NCBI GenBank assembly: GCA_030744635.1
Contig: JASLQE010000018.1
Coordinates: 1-7,293 of the forward strand
DNA length: 7,293 bases
Direction of reading: 5' to 3'
DNA from: Dehalococcoidia bacterium
GTDB lineage: Bacteria; Chloroflexota; Dehalococcoidia; JACVQG01; JAHKAY01
The translations under genes and the position numbers were made by a program. Below the pieces are notes generated by a model. The model saw only the letters and a list, made by a program, of their open reading frames with translations. It had not been told where the DNA came from and did not search any database. Positions 1 to 6,333 of the stretch are shown here, one piece after another (the first letter of the stretch is position 1; each line of letters opens with the position of its first letter).

Positions 1-927
1 CTCAGAGATGGTATTCAGGGTGAAAAGAATTTCATCCCCACCGAGATCAAGGTGCGCATCCTAAACGCCATCGCCGAGGCCGGTGTCCCCCGGATAGAGG
101 CCACCTCCTTCATGAATCCCAGGGCAATCCCCCAGACCGCCGACGCGGAACAGGTTATAGCCGGGGTGGAGCGACGCCCCGGCACCAGCTATGAGTGCCT
201 CATCGGCAACCTCAAGGGCGCCCAGCGCGCCGCCGCCGTCGGGGTGGATGCCATGTGCCTGGTCATAGCCGCCAGCGACACCATGAATCGGGCCAATGTC
301 AACATGATTGCGGAAGAATCCCTGGCACAGGTGCCCGCGATAATTGAAGTCGCCCGCCAGGTCAACATACCGCTCATGGCGGGCATCGCCGCCGCCACGG
401 GCTGCCCCTATACGGGCCAGGTGGTACAGGACAGGGTGCTGTGGCTGGCCGATGAGCTGGTACGCCTGGGCGTAGACGAGCTGTACTTCGCAGATTCCGT
501 AGGTTTTGGGGACCCCGCTCAGATGGAGGGGCTGGTGACTCTGTTCCGTGAACAACACCCACAGATGCCGGTGGGGGTGCACATCCACGATACCCGCGGC
601 CTGGGCTTGGCCAATACGGTGGCCTGCCTCCAGGCAGGAATTACCCTTTTCGAAGGTTCTATAGGCGGCCTGGGCGGATGCCCGTATGCCCCGGGCTCCT
701 CGGGCAATGTGTGTACCGAGGATATGGTACACATGCTTCACCTCATGGGTGTGGAGACGGGGATAGACCTGGACAGGCTCATCGATGCCGCCCGGCTCAC
801 CAAGGATCTAATCGGGCATCCCCTGCCAGGGCGTGTGATGCAGGTGGGCAAGGCCTTCACCCTGCACCCCATCCCGGAGTCCCTGCTTACCCCCGGGGGC
901 CGCATGGTGCAGGACCTCACAAGGTAG
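1..927 (+). CDS. Hydroxymethylglutaryl-CoA lyase, 5'-truncated by the window edge
   Basis: The product is predicted to cleave 3-hydroxy-3-methylglutaryl-CoA to acetyl-CoA and acetoacetate in the cytoplasm, the last step of leucine catabolism. It is a DRE-TIM metallolyase. The frame is open from base 1 and 308 residues are visible, so probably only about 10-15 N-terminal residues are missing against the usual length of about 300-325. It opens with L-RDG-IQ, which holds the metal- and substrate-binding Arg-Asp pair. TSF follows near residue 37. HIHDT at residues 194-198 supplies the two metal-binding histidines. The family signature GGCPYAPGSSGN carries the catalytic cysteine at visible residue 227 and is followed by TED. 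All expected active-site residues are present and no lesion is seen. A related DRE-TIM lyase acting on another acyl-CoA cannot be excluded. The gene converges on gnd with only 4 bases between the two stop codons. Confidence 0.93.
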   Translation, partial: LRDGIQGEKNFIPTEIKVRILNAIAEAGVPRIEATSFMNPRAIPQTADAEQVIAGVERRPGTSYECLIGNLKGAQRAAAVGVDAMCLVIAASDTMNRANVNMIAEESLAQVPAIIEVARQVNIPLMAGIAAATGCPYTGQVVQDRVLWLADELVRLGVDELYFADSVGFGDPAQMEGLVTLFREQHPQMPVGVHIHDTRGLGLANTVACLQAGITLFEGSIGGLGGCPYAPGSSGNVCTEDMVHMLHLMGVETGIDLDRLIDAARLTKDLIGHPLPGRVMQVGKAFTLHPIPESLLTPGGRMVQDLTR

Positions 928-931
928 CAGG

Positions 932-1791
932 TTACTTCTTGACGGCGGTCACCGGGTGGCCGCCGAACTCCCGTCTGAGGGCGGCCACCAGCCGTGCGGC
1001 GAAGGACTCCCTGCGGCTGTGGTAGCGCTGGGATAGGGCCACGGCCAGCGTCGCAAAGGGAACACCGGCCTCCATGGCGGCCTCCGCGGCCCACCGGCCG
1101 GTCTCGCCACCCCCCACCTCCGCCGCCAGCCCCAACAGCCAGGATGGCACCACGCCGCCGTTGTTCCAGATGCCGGCCACCTGTCCCAGGTCCAGTTCAA
1201 AGGGGCCTTCTCGCAGCAGCTCGAAGCCCTCTGCATAGGACAGGAGTAGCGCGTACTCCACCCCGTTATACACCGTCTTTACAAAGTTTCCCGCTCCGTT
1301 GGGACCCACATGGCCGTAGCCGTTGGGGGCCGCCAGGGACTGCAACACAGGCTCCATCCGTTTAAAGGCCGTCTCCGGGCCGCCGACCATAAAGGACAAC
1401 CCCTGCTCCGCACCTTCCAGGCCGCCGCTGGTGCCGACATCCAGGAAGTCTATTCTCTTTTCCCGCAGCTCTTTTGCCCGGCGTACGGAGTCCTTGTAGT
1501 TGGAGTTGCCGCCATCGGCCACCAGGTCTCCCGCCGCCAGGTGGGGCAGCAACCCGTTGAGGATGACCTCATCTACCGGCTTGCCCGCCAGCACCATCGC
1601 CCAGATGATCCGGGCTGAAACCAGTGCCCCGACAAGCTCGCTTAGGCCTGATGCCCCCTCCACCACCCGGGGGCCACCGCAGCCACCGCCTGGGGCGACA
1701 TGTCGTAGGCCACCACTCGGTGCCCGGTTGAGGCCAGCTTCCCCACCATCGCCTGGCCCATGCGGCCCAGGCCTATAAAACCTAACTCCAT
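932..1791 (-). pseudogene. gnd: 6-phosphogluconate dehydrogenase (decarboxylating, short form), frameshifted
   Basis: The intact enzyme would oxidise and decarboxylate 6-phosphogluconate to ribulose 5-phosphate. The ATG at 1791 follows an AGGTGGAG ribosome site and opens the Rossmann start MELGFIGLGRMG (GxGxxG at residues 7-12). That frame ends at a TAA at 1642-1644 after 49 codons. The rest of the protein continues in another frame from about 1675 down to 932. One base appears to be missing in the CCCGGGGG run at 1666-1673. Restoring it gives about 286 residues, normal for the roughly 300-residue short form. The later part has DGGNSNYKDS, the substrate loop VGTSGGLEG, FVKTVYNGVEY, the W..GGVVPSWLL segment and a REFGGH tail. 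In FVK..xNG the family's substrate-binding His is Tyr (TAT at 1268-1270, one C-to-T change from His). The start overlaps the upstream dehydrogenase gene by 10 bases, so the pair is one operon. A real pseudogene and a sequencing indel are both possible. Confidence 0.85.
943..965 (+). terminator. Hairpin just past the HMG-CoA lyase stop, possible terminator
   Basis: Bases 943-952 pair with 956-965 over 10 positions, including one G-T wobble, around a three-base CGG loop. The hairpin starts 15 bases after the HMG-CoA lyase stop, as expected for a transcript 3' end. No T-run follows, so it is not a classic intrinsic terminator. It also lies inside the 3' end of the convergent gnd reading frame and may be partly a by-product of GC-rich codons. 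Confidence 0.25.
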
Positions 1792-2920
1792 GGCTCCACC
1801 TCAATCACCGTTTTAATGTGCCCCGGGCCATTCAGGGTGAAGGCCTTATCGTAGTCTTCCAGCCGCAAGCGATGGGTGAACATATCCTTCAACAAGCCGC
1901 TGAAGTTTGAGTTTATGTCCAGCATATCGCTAAGGGCCATCTCAAAGTGGCTGCGGTTGGAGTTCACGCTACCCACTACTACCTGGTTGAAGCGCACAAT
2001 CGGCGTACCAACTGTCCCGCATCCATCTGCATGGTCACTCCCTCCCTGGGTATGCCCGTCATAACATAGATGCTGCTCCGTGACATATGGTTGATGAGTT
2101 CCACAGCGGTGGTAGCTGCTCCGGAGGCCTCAAATATTATGTCAAGGTTGCCCGCTGTATAGCACATATCAACCATCTCTTGGGGAGTTTTGGTCCGGCC
2201 ATCTATATATCTGGCCCCCATTTGCTTGACCAACTGCGCCTTGGCGCTGTACTCGGGCACAATGTCTGCCACATAGGTGTCAACCCCGGCCAGCCGAAGC
2301 AGTGCAGTGCCCAAGATGCCCAGGGGCCTTACCCCAACCACCAGCCCAGTACGGCAGCCACCCCAAGTCTGCAAGTCAAAGCTATGGCTTGGATTGGAGC
2401 AGGCCCAAACAATGCGGGCCTGGATAAATCTAATCTGCTCCACCCCCTTCTCCGCGATACTCAACGGCTCGGTAAGCACCCCACACCACACCTGGTTCGC
2501 AGGCTCCTTGACGATGTACTGCTCCTGGCCAACTACAAACCGGGTAAGGAAACCGTCTATCTTGTGGATGCCGCGTTCAGTGAACAGGCCGGTCATGCAC
2601 ATATCGCTCTGGTTGTGCAGACAAGGGTGGCATATCCCACACCACCTCCGCACCGTCATGGTAACCGTGTCACTGGCAGCCAGCTTGGTCACCCAGGCCC
2701 CCACCGCCTCCACCACCCCCACCATCTCGTAGCCCATTACTACCTCGTTACGGCCTTCGGCTATGTCCGGCTGGCCACGGCTGACCATGCCGAAATCGGT
2801 GCCGTCAAGCCCCACCTCTTTCACCCGCACCAGCACCTGGTCCGCTTGCTGAATCTCCGGCCTGGGGAGGTCAAAGGCGTAAGACCCCGGCTTCCCGCAT
2901 ATCATGCCAGCGGCAAGCAT
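1782..2920 (-). pseudogene. Glucose 1-dehydrogenase-like zinc alcohol dehydrogenase (MDR), frameshifted and with altered key residues
   Basis: This medium-chain dehydrogenase most resembles archaeal-type glucose/galactose 1-dehydrogenases, through CGICHPC, GIHKIDGF, the TEPL segment and the C-terminal VVVGSVNSNR. The chosen start is the ATG at 2920, downstream of a GGGGGTGG ribosome site; the residues encoded further upstream do not look like the family. The frame ends at a TAG at 1979-1981, and the last 70 or so residues continue in another frame from about 1996. Adding one base at 1996-2002 gives a continuous QLVRRLVRFNQVVVGSVN and a 379-residue protein, the normal size. The structural zinc cysteines 94, 97, 100 and 108 remain. 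Of the catalytic zinc ligands, the usual Cys is Asp39, as reported for haloarchaeal glucose dehydrogenase, and Glu151 is present, but His is Tyr64. The nucleotide loop GxGPxG reads GVRPLG (Arg198). Several of these are single G:C-to-A:T changes, so decay is likely. The substrate is inferred from family and neighbours. Confidence 0.85.
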
Positions 2921-2966
2921 TGAAAACCACCCCCTTTGCCATGCCCGGCGTTGCCGGTATCCTGTA

Positions 2967-2995
2967 ATTCTATATCGCAGCCCTTCAAGTGCCAA
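2967..2995 (-). promoter_or_regulatory. Sigma70-type promoter for the glucose dehydrogenase-gnd operon
   Basis: Read on the minus strand, TTGGCA (2995-2990) and TAGAAT (2972-2967) are separated by 17 bases. Each box is one base from consensus. The predicted transcription start near 2960 leaves a leader of about 40 bases before the ATG at 2920. It is back-to-back with the plus-strand promoter, with 12 bases between the two -35 boxes. Confidence 0.55.
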
Positions 2996-3007
2996 ACACC
3001 TTTCTTC

Positions 3008-3037
3008 TTGACACCCCACATGCCCCGAACCGATAAT
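3008..3037 (+). promoter_or_regulatory. Sigma70-type promoter for the pentose phosphate operon
   Basis: A consensus TTGACA at 3008-3013 is followed after 18 bases by GATAAT at 3032-3037, one base from consensus. Transcription would start near 3044, just before the GGGAGGG ribosome site at 3054-3060. It would drive the transketolase remnant, transaldolase, the RpiB fusion and the epimerase. Confidence 0.6.
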
Positions 3038-3062
3038 TGCCATTGATTAGTATGGGAGGGAG

Positions 3063-3311
3063 TTGTCAGTCGCTTCGGGGACGATATCCGGTTTGGCCGA
3101 ACTCAGGCGCAAGGCCTGGGAGGTGCGGCGGTATATCCTCACGATGCTGGAGGCCGCTTGCTCCAGACATTCGGGCGGCTCCCTATCTATGGTTGCCGTG
3201 CAGGATGTGTTCGGGGAGTCCGGGGAGCTACTATCCAAGTACGGTCTCACCTATCAGAACATCCGGGAGAAGGCCCTCGGACTGCTCAAGAAAAGGGGCT
3301 TCCGCTCCTGA
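3063..3311 (+). pseudogene. Transketolase remnant: extreme N- and C-terminal ends joined in frame
   Basis: This 82-codon frame is a chimera of the two ends of a transketolase. Residues 1-43, with LRRKAWEVRRYILTML and SRHSGGSLSM, match the start of the thiamine-diphosphate (N-terminal) part, where the family has SGHPGGSLS. Residues about 44-82, with VQDVFGESG and LLSKYGLT, match the last 40 or so residues of the C-terminal part. Roughly 500 residues between them, including the thiamine-diphosphate and pyrimidine-binding domains, are absent, so it cannot be a transketolase. The junction is near 3186-3200. In the N-terminal piece Gly is Arg and Pro is Ser beside the retained His, both single G:C-to-A:T changes. 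TTG at 3063 is the likely start: GGGAGGG lies just upstream, an in-frame TAG is at 3048-3050, and it gives the expected N-terminal length. It is first in the operon, 23 bases before transaldolase. An assembly join across the same deletion is the alternative. Confidence 0.72.
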
Positions 3312-3334
3312 TCCCCCACCACCAAGGAGGCACC

Positions 3335-4465
3335 ATGAGGATGGCACAGCTTCTTAGCCTGGGACAGAGCCCGTGGCTAGACATGATTGAGCGGGGACAC
3401 ACCCGGTCCGGGGAGCTCCGCCGCATGATAGAGGAAGACGGGCTGCGGGGCATGACCTCCAATCCCTCTATTTTTGACAAGTCCATCAGCCAGGGCAAAG
3501 AGTATGAGGCGGATATCCAGCAGCTGGCTGCCGAGGGCAAAAACGCCTTTGATATCTACGAGGTGCTCACCGTCACCGATATCCAGGAGGCCACCGCCTC
3601 CTTCAAGTCCATCTACGAGCAGAGCGGGGGCGTAGACGGCTATGTGAGCCTCGAGCCACCCTCCCAGTACTCTTACGACCTGGAAAAGACGCTGACCGAG
3701 GTGCCCCGGCTATTCCGGCTGGTGGGCGCTCCCAACCTCATGATGAAAGTGCCGGGTACCCCGGAAGGGGTGGTGGCCCTGCGGCGGCTTATCTCCCACG
3801 GGATAAACATCAATGTAACCCTGCTTTTCTCTCCCCACAACTACGCTATGATAGCCCAGGCCTATATAGACGGCCTCCAGGAGCTGGCCGAACACGGGGG
3901 CGACCTCAGCTTGGTAAGCTCGGTGGCCAGCGTCTTCGTCAGCCGCATAGACACCGCCGTGGACAAGCGCTTGGAGGGCCTGCTGGCCGCGGAGAGCGAT
4001 CCAGTCCGCAAGCAGGAGATGGAGGGTCTGCGGGGCCAGGCGGCCGTAGCCAACTCTAAGGTGATTTACCAGATATACCGGCAGCGCTTTGCCGCCGCAG
4101 ATTTCAAGGTCCTGGAGGCCAGAGGGGCACGGCCCCAACGCGTTCTCTGGGGCAGCACCAGCACCAAGAACCCTGCATACGACGACCTGAAGTACATGGA
4201 TGGCCTTATCGGCCCCGGCACGGTGAACACATTGCCCCCGGATACCTGGCAGGCCTTCGCGGACCACGGAACAGCCCAACCTACACTCATTCAGGATGCC
4301 TCCGAGGCGAGGGCGGTGTTGGACAGGCTGGAGGCAGTAGGCATCAATATGGAGGAGGTCCACTCCACACTCCAGAGGGAAGGGGTGGCCTCTTTTGCCG
4401 CCTCTCTGGAATCCTTGCTATCTACCCTTGAGGAGAGGTGCAAAGCCTTTCAGGGAACGCCGTGA
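3335..4465 (+). CDS. tal: Transaldolase
   Basis: The product transfers a dihydroxyacetone unit between sedoheptulose 7-phosphate and glyceraldehyde 3-phosphate in the non-oxidative pentose phosphate pathway. The ATG at 3335 has an AAGGAGG ribosome site five bases or so upstream and gives 376 residues, the size of the long single-domain bacterial transaldolases (about 370 residues). MTSNPSIF at residues 40-47 is the first family signature. PNLMMKVPGTPEG carries the Schiff-base lysine at residue 138. NVTLLFS follows near residue 163, and SSVASVFVSRID at 195-206 is the phosphate-site region. One oddity is SLEPPSQ at 105-111, where the family usually has SLEVSP. Otherwise the gene looks intact. 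It lies between the transketolase remnant and the RpiB fusion, and its TGA overlaps the next start by four bases (GTGA), which suggests translational coupling. Transaldolase normally shares substrates with transketolase, so its survival beside a deleted transketolase gene is notable. Confidence 0.95.
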   Translation: MRMAQLLSLGQSPWLDMIERGHTRSGELRRMIEEDGLRGMTSNPSIFDKSISQGKEYEADIQQLAAEGKNAFDIYEVLTVTDIQEATASFKSIYEQSGGVDGYVSLEPPSQYSYDLEKTLTEVPRLFRLVGAPNLMMKVPGTPEGVVALRRLISHGININVTLLFSPHNYAMIAQAYIDGLQELAEHGGDLSLVSSVASVFVSRIDTAVDKRLEGLLAAESDPVRKQEMEGLRGQAAVANSKVIYQIYRQRFAAADFKVLEARGARPQRVLWGSTSTKNPAYDDLKYMDGLIGPGTVNTLPPDTWQAFADHGTAQPTLIQDASEARAVLDRLEAVGINMEEVHSTLQREGVASFAASLESLLSTLEERCKAFQGTP

Positions 4466-5550
4466 CACCGCGCATCGTGGTCGCCGGTGACCACGCCGGC
4501 TTTGACCTTAAACAGGCCATCAAGGGATTTCTATCCGAGATGGGCTATGAAGTAGAGGATGTGGGCACATATGATACCTTCCCTGTGGACTATCCGGAAT
4601 ACACCCGGAAGGCGGCGGAGAAGGTGGCCTCAGGCGAATATACCCGCGGCATAGTTTTCTGCGGCACCGGCCAGGGGGACGCCATGATGGCAAACAAGAT
4701 GCCCGGGGTAAGGGCGGCGCTGTGCTGGGACCCCTTCACCGCGGCGCTCAGCCGCTCCCACAACGATGCCAATATGTTAGTGTTGGGGGGCTGGCTGGTG
4801 GGGCAGCGGCTGGCGCAGGAGATAGTAAGAGCCTGGCTTGATACGCCGTTCTCCGGGGGACGCCACCAGCGCCGGGTGGAGCAGATAGCAGCGATTGAGT
4901 CACAGGCCCGCCGTGGCCCCGCAAAGGTCTACGATGTCACTCTCGCCATACATCCCGCCATGATTGTCTACCCTGGGGACGCACCGGTGGCCATAGACAC
5001 CGTAAAGTCCATAGCCCAGGGCGATTACAGCAATGTTTCGCTGCTGCATATCGGCTCCCACACCGGCACTCATGTGGACGCCCCCGGCCACTTCATACCC
5101 GGGGGCTCCGGCGTAGATAGCATCGGGCCGGAAGCACTGCTGGGCACGGTACGCCTCCTCCAGCTTCCTGCTATACATCACATAGACCGCCAGGTGCTAG
5201 CAGAGTTAGACCTGAAGGGAGTCACGCGGCTGCTACTGGGCACAAGGAACTCAGCCATGCTCCACCAAAGCCGGATGGAGACGGACTTCGCCTACATCTC
5301 TGATGATGCAGCCGGGTACCTGGTGGAGCTTGGAATGAAGCTGGTGGGAATAGACTACCTGTCAGTTGAGGAGATCCATAAGGAGGGCCACCCCGCTCAC
5401 CACACGCTATTGGCAGCCGGAGTGGTTATCATAGAGGGCCTTGACCTGTCCGGAGTGCCCGCCGGGGACTACGAGTTGCTGTGTCTGCCGCTGAAGCTCA
5501 AGGACGGCGACGGTGCCCCGGCCCGAGTGCTGCTGAGGGAGGAAAAGTGA
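4462..5550 (+). CDS. rpiB: Ribose-5-phosphate isomerase B fused to a cyclase/kynurenine-formamidase-type hydrolase domain
   Basis: The 362-residue product joins two full domains. Residues 1-150 are a RpiB sugar-phosphate isomerase, interconverting ribose 5-phosphate and ribulose 5-phosphate: GDHAG with Asp10-His11, catalytic Cys67 in FCGTGQG, His100 in SHNDAN, and the phosphate-binding GGRHQRRV at 132-139. After a short linker, residues 155-362 match the metal-dependent cyclase family that includes kynurenine formamidase (KynB): KVYDVTLAIHP, the metal motif HTGTHVDAPGH (His200, His204, Asp206, His210), GIDYLSVE, and a late IIEGLDL whose Glu is a likely ligand. The sequence reads through in one frame with no stop or internal start needed. 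The hydrolase substrate is unknown; the context hints at a sugar-derived lactone or amide, but that is a guess. GTG at 4462 overlaps the transaldolase stop as GTGA and has AGGGA upstream. The in-frame GTG at 4438 would add residues not typical of RpiB. The 3' end overlaps the epimerase start. Confidence 0.9.
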   Translation: MTPRIVVAGDHAGFDLKQAIKGFLSEMGYEVEDVGTYDTFPVDYPEYTRKAAEKVASGEYTRGIVFCGTGQGDAMMANKMPGVRAALCWDPFTAALSRSHNDANMLVLGGWLVGQRLAQEIVRAWLDTPFSGGRHQRRVEQIAAIESQARRGPAKVYDVTLAIHPAMIVYPGDAPVAIDTVKSIAQGDYSNVSLLHIGSHTGTHVDAPGHFIPGGSGVDSIGPEALLGTVRLLQLPAIHHIDRQVLAELDLKGVTRLLLGTRNSAMLHQSRMETDFAYISDDAAGYLVELGMKLVGIDYLSVEEIHKEGHPAHHTLLAAGVVIIEGLDLSGVPAGDYELLCLPLKLKDGDGAPARVLLREEK

Positions 5551-6212
5551 ACGGACTCAGCCAGGTCATCCCCGCCATCCTCACCGAGGATCCCAAAATG
5601 CTGGAGGCCATGGTACGGAGGGCGGAGACCTTCGCCACCTGGGTGCAGATGGACATCATGGATGGCAAGTTCGTGCCATCGCGTAGCATAACCCATGAGC
5701 ACCTTGCCTCCCTCCCCATGAAGTTCAGTTGGGAGGCTCACCTGATGGTGCAGGGCCCTGAGCGCTACCTGGACGGGTTCCAACGCGCCGGTGCTCAGAA
5801 AGTGGTGTTCCACTACGAGGCCACCTCATCCCACCGCGAAGTCATTGCGCTGGCCCGGGACCTGGGGCTGGAGGTGGGGCTGGCCCTTAACCCGGAGACC
5901 GCGGTCTCTACAGTCACCACCCTGCTCCCCGACCTGGACAGCTTGCTTCTGCTTTCCGTCCACCCCGGCTTCTACGGCAAAGAGTTCATACCCGAGGTGC
6001 TGGAAAAGGTCGCCGAGCTGCGCAGTGCCCGCCCCCATCTGGAGATAGGAATGGATGGAGGCGTCAAAGAGGGCAACATAGCCCAAATCGCTGAGTCGGG
6101 GGTGGATATCCTCTATGTGGGCAGCGCCATTTTAGGCCAGCCCCAGCCAGCCGAGGCCTACCGCCGTTTACTATCCTTGGCCCAAGAGGGTTCCCGGCGG
6201 CGGCAGAAGTAG
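5547..6212 (+). CDS. Ribulose-phosphate 3-epimerase family protein, variant metal site
   Basis: The 221-residue product is a TIM barrel of the ribulose-phosphate 3-epimerase family, expected to interconvert ribulose 5-phosphate and xylulose 5-phosphate. It begins with PAILTEDP, the counterpart of PSILSAD. MDIMDGKFVPS holds catalytic Asp36, AHLMV holds His65, LALNPET and SVHPGF follow, and MDGG holds Asp170. The phosphate loop is near YVGSAI. Three of the four usual metal ligands are present. The fourth, the His two residues before Asp36, is Gln34. SVHPGFYGKEF also departs from the common S-V-N/E-PGF-G/S-GQ-F. It is therefore a divergent clade, and its exact sugar phosphate is uncertain. The start is GTG at 5547, overlapping the RpiB-fusion stop as GTGA, with GGGAGG just upstream. 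A longer in-frame start at 5481 would add residues unlike the family and lie inside the fusion gene. It is the last gene of the operon, and no convincing terminator was seen in the 121 bases before sod. Confidence 0.88.
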   Translation: MNGLSQVIPAILTEDPKMLEAMVRRAETFATWVQMDIMDGKFVPSRSITHEHLASLPMKFSWEAHLMVQGPERYLDGFQRAGAQKVVFHYEATSSHREVIALARDLGLEVGLALNPETAVSTVTTLLPDLDSLLLLSVHPGFYGKEFIPEVLEKVAELRSARPHLEIGMDGGVKEGNIAQIAESGVDILYVGSAILGQPQPAEAYRRLLSLAQEGSRRRQK

Positions 6213-6333
6213 GCAACCCTTCACCCTTATTGTTCCTCATTGACCGCTAATCCAACGAGCGCTGTCAGGGACTTAGCATCCCGTATCTTCTGGTGGGTGG
6301 GGGTGGAAATATCTGTTTTCCGGAGCCGGCGGG

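Noticed and set aside
61..741. 226-codon open frame antisense to HMG-CoA lyase
   Set aside because: Long antisense frames are common in GC-rich DNA. The plus strand here carries all HMG-CoA lyase active-site motifs.
1662..2002. Programmed -1 ribosomal frameshifting to rescue gnd or the dehydrogenase
   Set aside because: Both breaks would need a -1 shift, but neither site has a convincing X-XXY-YYZ slippery heptamer, and these enzymes are not known to use recoding.
2087..2923. 278-codon open frame on the plus strand
   Set aside because: It lies antisense to the dehydrogenase gene, whose product shows clear family motifs over the same bases. The plus-strand product has no recognisable motif.
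4438..4461. Earlier in-frame GTG start for the RpiB fusion
   Set aside because: It would add eight residues before the usual RpiB N-terminus and overlap transaldolase further. The GTGA overlap at 4462 with AGGGA upstream fits better.
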